Origin: Bacteroidales bacterium
Lineage (GTDB): Bacteria > Bacteroidota > Bacteroidia > Bacteroidales > WCHB1-69
NCBI GenBank assembly: GCA_017540505.1
Contig: JAFYAW010000006.1
Span: 62,001 to 126,000 of the forward strand
DNA length: 64,000 nt
Direction of reading: 5' to 3'
The notes under the pieces were generated by a model that had not been told where the DNA came from, made no database searches, and saw only the letters and a program-made list of their open reading frames with translations. A program made the translations under genes and the position numbers. Shown here piece by piece: positions 52,801-60,891 of this stretch; position 1 is the first letter of the stretch, and every line of letters begins with the position of its first letter.

Positions 52801-54804
52801 GTGGATCAGAATATTCCGTATAGGATTCTGTTTACAAACTATACAGGCCAAGGGCATTATATTGCCTTCCTGACATGGACGACGGATTACAATTATGTGT
52901 ATGTGGACAATGTGAAAATCTCGGCTCTGCCCAACTGTTTCGAGCCGGAAGATTTGGTGGCAACCTCAGCAACTGGCAATTCCGTTACATTGGATTGGAG
53001 CGATGGCCTGTCGCAGTCGCCGATGAGCTATACAATCCGTTATGCGGAGCAGGGGACGGGCAGCTACACCTATATCCGGAATATTACCACGCATCCGTAT
53101 GTGGTGACAGGCTTGCAACCGGGCACGACGTATGCGTTTGAGGTGGGCACACGATGCTCTGTGTATGACAGCAGCCAATTCATAGGGCCGGTCTTCGCCC
53201 AGACCATCTGCAACGGAATGTTGTCGTTGCCCTACGAGGAGAAATTCGACTCTATCGTGACGACGGCCACCTATCAGACGGCTGGCGTGCTGCCCAACTG
53301 TTGGAGCGGATACAGCACGAACATCTATCCGGCCATGCAGCCGCACATCATTTCCAGTGCCACATCCATGTACTCCTATCCGAGTTCGCTACCCAACTGC
53401 CTGATGATGCAGGCGACGTTGACCGACACCGCGTTGGCCGTTCTGCCGCTCTTTGACGAGCCGATGACGAATGTGAAGGTAGCGTTCACCCGCCGCATGA
53501 CCTCATCAAATGTCACGAGCGTCCAGCTTATGGTGGGCTATGTCACGGATCCATATGACATGAGCACTTTTGTGCCAGTTTCCGATGTGTCGCCGGAGAC
53601 CTCGCCGACGCGTGATACGGTGACGTTCCAATATGTGACGAATGTGCCAGCGGGTGCGCGCATTGCGTTCCGATGGAGAAACACCTATACCGGTGCCCTC
53701 ATCACTTACCGCTGCTGTATCGATGATATCAAGGTCATGCCGGCCATCGTCTGTGACCAGCCGACAGATTTCGTTGTCTCCAATCTCACGGCGGAGGGTG
53801 CTGTCGTCAGTTGGAACGGGTACGACGCCCAGCGGTGGAATGTACGTTACAGACCCGTCAACAGCGCTAACTGGATTACGATGACGGTGAGTGCGCCCAC
53901 CTGCACGCTCACCAACTTGGTGGAGTTGACCAATTATGAGCTTCAGACGCAGCCCATCTGCGTTAACAACATCTCTGGCCCGTGGAGCGAACTGTTTACG
54001 TTTACCACCCAGCAGGCTAATGTCTGTCTGGATCCCACCTCCCTGACGTATTCGAATGTTGGCTATTCCTCCGTCCATCTCTCTTGGGATCAGAACAATG
54101 CCCATTCATGGAATCTCCGCTATAAGACCGCTGTCACCTCTTGGACCACGATTCCGGTCGGCACCAACCAATACGACTTGATAGGCTTGGATGCCGAGAC
54201 GCCATACGAAGTGCAGGTTCAGGCGGTGTGCGACAACAACCTCACCAGCGACTGGACGGCAAGTGTAAGCTTCACCACCTTGCAGGCTCCAGTATGCAAT
54301 GCGCCTACGAATTTGGCGGTGGCTGCCGACATCTATCGCGCCACGGTGGTGTGGACTCCGGGAGGCGATGAGAACAGGTGGAATGTCCAAATCAGGGCGA
54401 ATACCGACGAGTGGTCGGAGATTATAGTGGAGACGCATACGGACCATGTGTTCAACAACTTGCAGCCCAACACGCCGTACCAGGTGCGCGTGCAGGCCGT
54501 TTGTGATGAGTTGAACAGCGAGTTTGCCATGATTTCCTTCAATACCTTACCCGACGGCATCGCCGATTATGAGTTAGCCACCACCCTTTACCCGAATCCG
54601 AACACAGGACAATTTACAATTCACAATTCAAAATTCAAAATTCACAGTATTGATATTTACGATGTGTATGGTAAACTGTTGAAGACGGTTGAGGTGAACA
54701 GCAACACGGCAGTCATCGATGCTCAGGATCTCGCTTCGGGCATGTATTTCGTGCGCATCAGCACCGAAAAGGGTGTTGTGATGAAGAGTTTTGTGAAGAG
54801 GTAG
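46888..54804 (+). CDS. Giant T9SS cargo protein 3: split FN3, eight choice-of-anchor J modules (2638 aa)
   Basis: Signal peptide 1-20 (ending AVFAQ). The first domain (about 21-328) is an FN3 whose first strands (NVTATVLSSSSVRLDWGVP) are separated from the rest (LSGYNIYRNSVLVNTSL) by an insertion of roughly 190 aa. Eight J modules follow, beginning near 329, 576, 842, 1093, 1355, 1613, 1860 and 2107, each followed by FN3; three FN3 in a row (about 2288-2552) precede the T9SS sorting domain (2557-2638, ending SFVKR). It has no YYxYSY, GEVED or CUB module. J modules carry PxCW and GVMxDPxDxxTF motifs. A surface binding or adhesion role is inferred. Own promoter at 46825 and terminator at 54865. 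Confidence 0.93.
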   Translation: MKKFHLLFVLLCLSFAVFAQNTPPQNVTATVLSSSSVRLDWGVPAGATQPSRAYLYNTADMVTRPGAGYHGADLCALYGGQSTLAYKATANVTDLNHSYWIADDFTLAASAQVSHIDFYAFQSNSGITSSITGCYVRIYSSRPEDSTAVPIWSSSANCMVSTEWSGLFRTTNSNLADTTRPIMKVSAQINTALAAGTYWVAVCFTGSRPGDVYAVPRATVSELSTGNAVQYTQDNGLWLPMTDNASLEQMGLPLIVRGEFVTDHLSGYNIYRNSVLVNTSLVEGYSYTDTGLTESTQYCYTVEAVYSVGTPAMSQQTCVVTADAPVDPCILDSLPYMQSFEGLTTGLGHFNVPCWHRHYSINSTSYPYITTNGYTDNACVYMSAANTTGSYIVAPPLPHDTMLRHVTVQFMMRKDNATSAAIMRLGYMTDPTNINTFTAIGTVNPASNTNWQKVTVDLSNYAFQGRYITLLSLGALSYVDDFRIFDSDCMYPTDIDITGITSSTVQLSWLPTGVADYLISYREAGEENWIDVQPITDTFYTITGLNPSTSYTMEIRLKPGCGGEAWYTTSVSFVTACPELTAPYVQDFEGYTGNTTTGFPVPTCWIKRNTVASSNYPGIYTSVANAYGGSNLLQFQTSASSATYGDNYVILPAFTNPISSLELSCMAREINNSGMYVGKVLVGVMSDPMDFSTFVQVGSIEPTTNVYEPFAVSFANYTGPGGRIALKAPKPLSGFNTVYMDNLVVAVANCSQPENLVQTAATDNSISCAWSPAVGTTAVSYTLAYRDVDATDDQWTEVSGIMDTFYTVNGLSDNHQYLFKVKVICSGGESAYTFAETFYTLCSNPLEIPYYENFDFMQDLSYMDCWTRPSAYVSTITLPAVHQQSNHAHSGTNSMRFGNDYCWMASPAINADIETLTLSFWVSRHNSAGGTLDVGVMSNPCDTTTFELVRSVQLPTGNTYQFVEISFDSVLLTGHNRYIAIHPTGSNAYAYYIDDLDLNVTNPCPRPDSVWFSNITATTATATWTNDPIVALWNVRIKPLYGNEDWTTYNQEIGNSKNFTNLLPSTAYVVQVQSYCGPSSLSYWSVEYIFMTGCGPINTLPYRENFDHYDMSQSMVYPDCWEHGCDNPSYNYLPYFDPNYYYSAPASFDFYSGSNGSGQTPPFYSSYAAAPRIDDAINIQTLAATFRVRGSTATAWLQIGFMTDSSDITTFVPYDTIYLNEATVWEEKTVMFNNYTGNGRFLAFLIGGGTSSMTVHLDNFELDYVPTCFKPKKVKVDSLSQTSVTLSWTPGDTEYEWEIAYREDTASQWMLFPYIYDTVFTIDQLLSGTTYYFKVKSVCGGTETDYTDPVVGTTLCDAITSVPYVQNFDSVLTIAYNLPPCWLKYFSGSISTYPYVSTSDVNVYSTPGALYCYATSAYFDIAVLPEIDGTIDISSLKMTFKAKSTTADNGVVVGVMENPMNPNTFVPIKSIVPSTLGVWEDEEIFFATYTGFGRFIAIRCGDGVKFNTLRIDNLVLDIAEDCFMPLSVAARNISSDQAEMTWFSTSNISTCEYVYGTPGFRPDTATTYLVSNQNHSFVLDNLTPNTTYTFYIRNVCPSGGFSLWSEPCTFTTGCSPHTIPYVQDFDGGDNGPSIMPDCWRKLGGGTVYVNNSTATYSGNSLYMIAGSAAEAYAVLPELDATVNELQLNFFGKFSNLNYSLEVGVMSDPYDPSTFEHVETIQARTTVWNEFHIPLTSYQGTGKFIALHSVSTGTTLYMDNMSVTYAPGCVRPTNLTVQELTTTTAKLDWRPGNTESSWQLVYGPMGFNPSVLSGAVSIIATEDSLVLTGLTPATYYDAYVRSVCDSLERSEWSQKCSFRTDCEPINTLPFEEDFNNVVSVGQDVFPSCWERMSNFSTTTQYPHVTGSALYFSSGLDKYSLATTPPLDFNVSDLQLQFDFRSATMGYNLFVGVMDDPYDISTFVPMDTIYTTLVDQNIPYRILFTNYTGQGHYIAFLTWTTDYNYVYVDNVKISALPNCFEPEDLVATSATGNSVTLDWSDGLSQSPMSYTIRYAEQGTGSYTYIRNITTHPYVVTGLQPGTTYAFEVGTRCSVYDSSQFIGPVFAQTICNGMLSLPYEEKFDSIVTTATYQTAGVLPNCWSGYSTNIYPAMQPHIISSATSMYSYPSSLPNCLMMQATLTDTALAVLPLFDEPMTNVKVAFTRRMTSSNVTSVQLMVGYVTDPYDMSTFVPVSDVSPETSPTRDTVTFQYVTNVPAGARIAFRWRNTYTGALITYRCCIDDIKVMPAIVCDQPTDFVVSNLTAEGAVVSWNGYDAQRWNVRYRPVNSANWITMTVSAPTCTLTNLVELTNYELQTQPICVNNISGPWSELFTFTTQQANVCLDPTSLTYSNVGYSSVHLSWDQNNAHSWNLRYKTAVTSWTTIPVGTNQYDLIGLDAETPYEVQVQAVCDNNLTSDWTASVSFTTLQAPVCNAPTNLAVAADIYRATVVWTPGGDENRWNVQIRANTDEWSEIIVETHTDHVFNNLQPNTPYQVRVQAVCDELNSEFAMISFNTLPDGIADYELATTLYPNPNTGQFTIHNSKFKIHSIDIYDVYGKLLKTVEVNSNTAVIDAQDLASGMYFVRISTEKGVVMKSFVKR
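54609..54650 (+). repeat. In-frame 7-bp tandem repeats in sorting domain of giant 3
   Basis: Heptamers ACAATTT, ACAATTC and AAAATTC encode QFTIHNS then KFKIHSI. The wording differs from the other giants, but the 7-bp period and position are the same. Confidence 0.78.
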
Positions 54805-54822
54805 TGACAATCTTTCCGTATC

Positions 54823-54897
54823 GGGGTACGGTTTTGAGATACCCCAAAGGACCACACAATCATTAAGGCTGACTTGTCAAGGGTCAGCCTTTTTTTT
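54823..54897 (+). terminator. Terminator of giant gene 3
   Basis: A first small hairpin GGGGTA/TACCCC (54823-54845) is followed by the main stem of 9 bp (54865-54873 with 54883-54891) and eight T. Confidence 0.9.
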
Positions 54898-54937
54898 GCA
54901 CCTGTAATTTTTTGTTGATAAATAATAATAATTATTG

Positions 54938-54945
54938 TATTTTTG
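54938..54945 (+). promoter_or_regulatory. -7 promoter element for giant gene 4
   Basis: TATTTTTG, 37 nt before the ATG. Confidence 0.6.
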
Positions 54946-54982
54946 CTGACGATTTTCGGGAAAATTCTAAAATCTCATCAAT

Positions 54983-57900
54983 ATGAAAAAAGTTTTACTG
55001 TTTGTTTTTGCTTTTATGTTGTTGGCACCCACGTGGTTACGTGCTCAATCCAATTGCACGCCGCCAACAAATCTGAGTGCCGTTCCGCATGCCCCGCAAT
55101 GGCGTAATGTGCAGCTGAACTGGCTTGCTCCCGTGGACACCACGGAACAAATCATCAAATGGTCCACCACGTATGCTACCCGAATCGGCGGTGGCGATGG
55201 TGTGGCAATGGATTTCAAGGGCTTTGCCCGATTCGACACAACAGACTTGGCAGGTCTTGGCGGCCGCATACTGGCGGCTGTGAGTTTCGTTCCAGGTGAG
55301 CTACAGACTGTATGTACGTATTACATCGAAATTTATAAAGGTGGCTCCATGACCTTTAACCCGTCGGACACCATCCTTAATCTCGGCACTCTGGTTCTCA
55401 ACCAGCAAGTGACAGCACCCTTGACTCTCAATGTGGTGAATACGGTGTTGTTGGATTCCATAATCACTATCGATCCTTCGGAGGAGCTGTGGATAGCTGT
55501 CCGTTGCAATACCACCACAGGCCACCCGCTGGGAGCCAGCAACAACACGGTAGTTCCGTTCAAAGCGGATATTATCGCCATGAGGAACTCGAATGGGAAT
55601 TGGGGATATGGACGATTGGGTAATGTGGGTGTTCCTGGATACAACTGGCTGATTGAAGGTGTGTTGAAAGATCCCGATCAAGTGTTAGCCGGTTACCGTC
55701 TCTATCGCAACCAGGCCTTGCAGACCTCCACGCCGCTGTCCACTCCGACCTATATGGATACGTTGTTAGTAAACGGTACCTATACGTATGATGTGACGGC
55801 CCTTTACGCGAACGGCTGCGAAACCTCTCCCATCACCAAAACCGTGACGATGACGGACAACCCCTGCGATAACTGTACCGACAGCCTCATTGTGGGTACC
55901 GGCACTACGGGTACCTACTATGTCCCATTTAACCCCTATTACTATTATTCCTATGCCCAGCAGATCTATACGGCTTCTGAAATCAGTGCCGTCAATGGCT
56001 ATATTCCCTGTATCTCGTTCCAATATATCAATGCGAACCCTGTTACCCGGATTTTGAAAGTCTATATGGGCAATACCGATAAGAACACCTTTTCTTCCAC
56101 TTCCGACTGGGTTGGCTTGGACGATCTGGTGCTGGTATATGAGGGAGCAGTATATTTCACCAACCAGAATGCCAACAATTGGGTGAATATCCCGCTGACC
56201 ACGCCGTTTGAATGGGATGGCACCAGCAACGTGGTGGTGGCCATCCAAGATGAAACCGGTACGTTGAACTCGAGCAGCTCATATTTCTACACGCACAGCA
56301 TGTCGTCGAAGACCCTCTACTCATACCGTACCACTCCGTACGATTTGACGACGGCCCTGCCTTCGGGTACTAAGGGAAGCATCCGTCCCAACATCCGCTT
56401 TATGATTGGTGACCCGATCACCTGCTTCATGCCCACCCACTTTGTCTTTTCCGATATCACCAGCAGCACGGCTACGGTCAGTTGGACTCCTCATGTGGGC
56501 GGTAGTGACTATGAGCTGGTGCTGGTGTCCGATTCCGACGATTTCAACAGTGTGACCCCGATAACGGTGACGGATACCTTTTACACGTTCACCACGTTGT
56601 CGGAGAAGACGGGCTACAAGGTATATCTGCGGGCCAACTGCGGCACCGGCGGATACAGCTCCTGGGTGCAGCGTTCGTTCACCACGCCTTGTCTCACTTC
56701 CGATGTGCTGCCTTACGAGGAGAATTTCGAAAGTGCCGGCACGGGTACGACAGCCTTCCCCGAATGTTGGTCTAAGATTACCAGCAATGGAGCCTACCCG
56801 TATGTGAACATGGCTCCGGATTCCACGCATGCCCTTTATTTCTATACCACCTCCGCTACTTTTAATGCAGCGGTTATGCCTCCTCTGGATCTGTCACTGG
56901 CAGACAATCCGGTGGCGTTGACGTTCAAGGCCATGAAGACCTCCGCCGCCTACGGACGTGTGGATGTGGGCTACATGACGAATCCCAATGATATCAACAC
57001 GTTCACCATCCTGAAATCGATATATCCGAGCGATTTTGTGAATGTGTCAAGCTGGCACTCCTTCCTGGTTCCGTTGGCGAATGTGACGTCCACTCCGCTC
57101 TATTTGGCCTTCATGGTGCCCATGGGCGGAAGCACCTCCTATCTGTACATAGATGATGTTCGGGTGAGCGAGATGGTGGGCTGCTCCAGCCCCTCTGCGC
57201 TGGCGGTGTCCTCCGTTGCCGGTACTTCGGCTATGCTGAGCTGGCACGCCGCCCCGTATGGCGTGACCGACTATGTGCTGGAGTATGAGGAGACGGGTTC
57301 CGGCAATATACAATACAGTTTGATAACGGGTACGCAGACCATGCTCACCGGATTGACTCCGGAGACTAACTATACCGTATATGTTTACTCGAATTGCGTT
57401 GACGGCTCAACGGATACGCTCATTGAAACTTTCACGACCGGCTGTCTGGCCGGCGGTGAGGTGGCCGTGGGTTCCGGAACCTCAACCAGCTACTATTTCC
57501 CGCTCAACAATTATTACAATTATTCCTATACCCAGCAAATCTATCTGGCTTCTGAAATGGGTGGCCCGCGTGATATTCTCAGTGTTGCATTCGATTATGC
57601 CTATACCACCCCCATGACTGCCAAGACCAATGTGAAGATATATCTGGGACATACTACGCAGAGCGCATTCACTTCCACCAGCAACTATGTGCCGCTGGCG
57701 AACTTGCAGCTGGTCTATAGCGGCAGTCTGAACTGCCAGCAGGGATGGAATACCTTCGTGCTGGACAGCGTCTTCCATTACAACGGCACCGACAATCTGG
57801 TGCTTGCGGTGGATGACAACTCCGGCTCGTACAATAGCAGCAGTTACACGTTCCACGTGCATAGTGCGGGGGCATACCGTTCGCTGTATTATTACAGCGA

Positions 57901-60745
57901 CAGCAACAACCCCGATCCGAATAACCCTACATCGGTAAGTACCAGCAGCAGTTATTCCAACGGTAACCGCAACAATGTGAAGTTCGGTTCCCCGTGTGAC
58001 AGCGTGGCCGTCTGTATCGCCCCGAATGTGTTTGTGACCAATATTACGGATGTGACCGCCACGGTGGCGTGGGTTCCCGGTTCAACGGAAGACACATGGG
58101 AATTCGAGTACAAGTCAGAAACGGATTCGGCTTGGACCTCCATGGGCCAGGTGACCACATCGCCCATCACATTGACAGGACTTACTTCGGATGTGACGTA
58201 TTACATCCGTATGCGCTCGCTCTGCTCCAGCAGTGACACCAGCAATTGGGTTGTTGCCACGGCGCACACCATCTGCATGATCACCACCCTCCCGTATGAG
58301 GAGAATTTCGATCGAGCCACCGGCTCTGGCACTACCCATACGGTTCCTTGCTGGTCGAAGGGCACCAACTCCAGTACGGCCTATCCTTATCCGTCCAGCA
58401 GTTACAGCCAGTCGGCCCCGTATTCCCTCTATTTCTATGGCACATCCGCATACTATTCATACGCTGTTGCACCCAGATTGTCTGACAATATTCCTACGGA
58501 CAGCCTCTTCGTCCAATTCTATGCATACAAGACTTCTGCCAATTACTTCATTGAATATGGTATGATGAGCAACCCGAACGATATCTCCACGTTTGAGCCT
58601 ATCGGACGGTTCAGTCCGTCAAACCTCTCAACTTGGGAGATGACAGAATTTACTACGGAGAGCTACACGGGTACGGGTCGTTATCTGGCCTTCCGTGTTC
58701 CGCAATGGGTTACGGATTATATGTATTTGGATAACGTCCGTATTGACTATCTGCCGCATTGCCCACACGTGCGCAACATTGCCGCCACCAATATTTCGAA
58801 TTCGGAGGCGACTATCACCTGGCAGGCTGGAGAAGGCGAGCAGGCTTGGGCATACGTATATGGCTTGGCCGACTCGGTGGATCTTACCATAGAAACGCCG
58901 ATGGACATCTACACCAACCAGCTTGACCTGCAAGGTCTGTTGTCCAACACCGCGTATGACGTGTATGTGTTCGCCTCCTGCGATGACGGATATTACAGCA
59001 ATGCGATGAAGATCACGTTCTCCACGCTTTGCGACCCGATCAACACATTGCCTTACATCCAGAACTTTGATAGTATCCAGGGTGTCACTTCCGGCACGGG
59101 ATACAACAACTTGCCTGACTGCTGGAACAGCTTGAATACCGGTACCAACAGCTCGTATCGTGCTTATCCTATTGTTTATAATAGCAGCTCGCTGGCGCAG
59201 AGCTCACCCAACTTCATCCGTTTCTACACATATACAGCTTCAACGATGGCCGACCAGTACGCCATCATGCCGGCATTTGACACCTTATTGTATCCGATTA
59301 ACAATCTGATGCTCTCCTTCGATGCCCGCAAATACTCCACCTCGTATGCCTCGTTCAATCTGGTGGTGGGTGTGATGACGGATGCCTCCGATGCTTCAAC
59401 GTTTGTGCCGGTGGATACGGTTGTGATTACGGAAGCCACCTACAACCATTACAATCTTCTGTTCCTGAACACGAATGTGACTAATGGACGCATTGCGCTG
59501 ATGGCACCCCAGTTTTCCAATGTGACGTATAACAGCGGCTATGTGGACAACATAAAGCTGGAGGTTAAGCCTGCTTGTCTGTATCCCGTTAATTTCACAC
59601 ACGTGTCGTCCACCGACAATTCCGTGACGTTGCAATGGGATGTCCTTGACAACGAAACAGCTTGGAACGTGGCGTATGGTCCGCGCGGATTCAATCCGGA
59701 TTCGCCCAGCTCGGGCGGAATCACCGTACAGGCCACCACGCAGACGTTCACGGTGAACAACCTCACGCTCGCCACCGAATACGACTTCTATGTGCAGACG
59801 GATTGCGGTGCCGACGGCAACAGTGTATGGGTAGGACCGATAACCGCCTCTACCAATTTGTGTGTCGTCAGCGACCAGTGCGAATTCCGCTTCGTGTGCT
59901 ATGACGGTTATGGCGATGGTTGGAACGACGGTTATATCATTGTGAAACAAAATGGTACCACAGTAGCCAATGTCGAAGCCATTGACCATAGCGGTGCCGG
60001 TACTGGCAGTGTGGACACCGTCCGTGTGATGCTGTGTAACAACACGCCCACCACCCTGACTTGGGTTGAAGGTGATTATGATGATGAGGTTAGTGTGGTT
60101 GTTTTGGATAGAGTGGGAAATGTGATTTATACCCAGCAGGATATGAGTATGATAAGCTCTAACCTGTTGACCACCTTCACCACGGATTGCAATGCGGCAC
60201 CTCCCACGCCGCCCACACCCGATCCGTGCGAAACACCTACGGGCCTGACGGCAACGGATATCACAAAGACCAGCGTGAAGTTGGATTGGGCACAGACGGG
60301 TAGTAATGTCGTCAGTTGGACGATTAACTACAGGGCGGACGGAGTTTCCCAATTGTCCACCGTGACGGCCACTTCCCACCCGTTCACACTTACGGGACTG
60401 GAGCAGCAGGTTAACTACACGGCGTATGTGGTAGCCAACTGCACCGAGGGTACCAGCGAACCTTCCAACATTGTGACTTTCCGTACCGCTGGCGATGGTA
60501 TCACCGACTACGATATGTTCACTACGCTTTACCCGAACCCGAACAACGGACAGTTTACAATTAACAATGAACAATTTACAATTAACAATGTGAATGTTTA
60601 TGATGTGTATGGTAAATTGCTGAAGACGGTTGAGGCGAATGCCAATATCGTGGAGCTTGATGTGAGAGAGCTCTCCGCCGGCATGTATTTCGTGCGCATC
60701 AGCACCGAGAAGGGTGTGGTGACGAAGAACTTCGTAAAGAAATAG
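54983..60745 (+). CDS. Giant T9SS cargo protein 4: split FN3, YYxYSY and choice-of-anchor J modules (1920 aa)
   Basis: Signal peptide 1-22 (ending WLRAQ). A split FN3 (about 25-293) like giants 3 and 5. YYxYSY modules at 294-480 and 820-1011; J modules at 571-733, 1098-1260 and 1350-1531; FN3 between them. At about 1634-1745 there is a different module with DGYGDGWNDGYI, a motif seen in other secreted Bacteroidetes proteins, then one FN3 and the T9SS sorting domain (1839-1920, ending NFVKK). The order J, FN3, YYxYSY, FN3, J, FN3, J from 571 onward matches residues 797-1764 of giant 1. No catalytic motif was seen; a surface binding role is inferred. Confidence 0.93.
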   Translation: MKKVLLFVFAFMLLAPTWLRAQSNCTPPTNLSAVPHAPQWRNVQLNWLAPVDTTEQIIKWSTTYATRIGGGDGVAMDFKGFARFDTTDLAGLGGRILAAVSFVPGELQTVCTYYIEIYKGGSMTFNPSDTILNLGTLVLNQQVTAPLTLNVVNTVLLDSIITIDPSEELWIAVRCNTTTGHPLGASNNTVVPFKADIIAMRNSNGNWGYGRLGNVGVPGYNWLIEGVLKDPDQVLAGYRLYRNQALQTSTPLSTPTYMDTLLVNGTYTYDVTALYANGCETSPITKTVTMTDNPCDNCTDSLIVGTGTTGTYYVPFNPYYYYSYAQQIYTASEISAVNGYIPCISFQYINANPVTRILKVYMGNTDKNTFSSTSDWVGLDDLVLVYEGAVYFTNQNANNWVNIPLTTPFEWDGTSNVVVAIQDETGTLNSSSSYFYTHSMSSKTLYSYRTTPYDLTTALPSGTKGSIRPNIRFMIGDPITCFMPTHFVFSDITSSTATVSWTPHVGGSDYELVLVSDSDDFNSVTPITVTDTFYTFTTLSEKTGYKVYLRANCGTGGYSSWVQRSFTTPCLTSDVLPYEENFESAGTGTTAFPECWSKITSNGAYPYVNMAPDSTHALYFYTTSATFNAAVMPPLDLSLADNPVALTFKAMKTSAAYGRVDVGYMTNPNDINTFTILKSIYPSDFVNVSSWHSFLVPLANVTSTPLYLAFMVPMGGSTSYLYIDDVRVSEMVGCSSPSALAVSSVAGTSAMLSWHAAPYGVTDYVLEYEETGSGNIQYSLITGTQTMLTGLTPETNYTVYVYSNCVDGSTDTLIETFTTGCLAGGEVAVGSGTSTSYYFPLNNYYNYSYTQQIYLASEMGGPRDILSVAFDYAYTTPMTAKTNVKIYLGHTTQSAFTSTSNYVPLANLQLVYSGSLNCQQGWNTFVLDSVFHYNGTDNLVLAVDDNSGSYNSSSYTFHVHSAGAYRSLYYYSDSNNPDPNNPTSVSTSSSYSNGNRNNVKFGSPCDSVAVCIAPNVFVTNITDVTATVAWVPGSTEDTWEFEYKSETDSAWTSMGQVTTSPITLTGLTSDVTYYIRMRSLCSSSDTSNWVVATAHTICMITTLPYEENFDRATGSGTTHTVPCWSKGTNSSTAYPYPSSSYSQSAPYSLYFYGTSAYYSYAVAPRLSDNIPTDSLFVQFYAYKTSANYFIEYGMMSNPNDISTFEPIGRFSPSNLSTWEMTEFTTESYTGTGRYLAFRVPQWVTDYMYLDNVRIDYLPHCPHVRNIAATNISNSEATITWQAGEGEQAWAYVYGLADSVDLTIETPMDIYTNQLDLQGLLSNTAYDVYVFASCDDGYYSNAMKITFSTLCDPINTLPYIQNFDSIQGVTSGTGYNNLPDCWNSLNTGTNSSYRAYPIVYNSSSLAQSSPNFIRFYTYTASTMADQYAIMPAFDTLLYPINNLMLSFDARKYSTSYASFNLVVGVMTDASDASTFVPVDTVVITEATYNHYNLLFLNTNVTNGRIALMAPQFSNVTYNSGYVDNIKLEVKPACLYPVNFTHVSSTDNSVTLQWDVLDNETAWNVAYGPRGFNPDSPSSGGITVQATTQTFTVNNLTLATEYDFYVQTDCGADGNSVWVGPITASTNLCVVSDQCEFRFVCYDGYGDGWNDGYIIVKQNGTTVANVEAIDHSGAGTGSVDTVRVMLCNNTPTTLTWVEGDYDDEVSVVVLDRVGNVIYTQQDMSMISSNLLTTFTTDCNAAPPTPPTPDPCETPTGLTATDITKTSVKLDWAQTGSNVVSWTINYRADGVSQLSTVTATSHPFTLTGLEQQVNYTAYVVANCTEGTSEPSNIVTFRTAGDGITDYDMFTTLYPNPNNGQFTINNEQFTINNVNVYDVYGKLLKTVEANANIVELDVRELSAGMYFVRISTEKGVVTKNFVKK
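60550..60591 (+). repeat. In-frame 7-bp tandem repeats in sorting domain of giant 4
   Basis: Heptamers ACAATTA, ACAATGA and ACAATTT encode QFTINNE then QFTINNV, as in giants 1 and 2. Confidence 0.8.
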
Positions 60746-60771
60746 TCAAAATTTATACGAGTATAAAAGCC

Positions 60772-60807
60772 AAGGGGCCGATGCTGCAAAGCGTCGGCCC
60801 CTTTTTT
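60772..60807 (+). terminator. Terminator of giant gene 4
   Basis: 13-bp GC-rich stem (60772-60784 with 60791-60803) with a 6-nt loop and a T-tract. Confidence 0.93.
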
Positions 60808-60831
60808 GTTATTTGTTAACCGAAAAATTCG

Positions 60832-60839
60832 TATCTTTA
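60832..60839 (+). promoter_or_regulatory. Probable -7 promoter element for giant gene 5
   Basis: TATCTTTA, one base off the TAnnTTTG consensus, followed by CCGCCG as before other genes here; 52 nt before the ATG. Confidence 0.45.
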
Positions 60840-60891
60840 CCGCCGTTTTTAATTATACAATACAAATAGAAAAATATAAAATCCCAATAGT

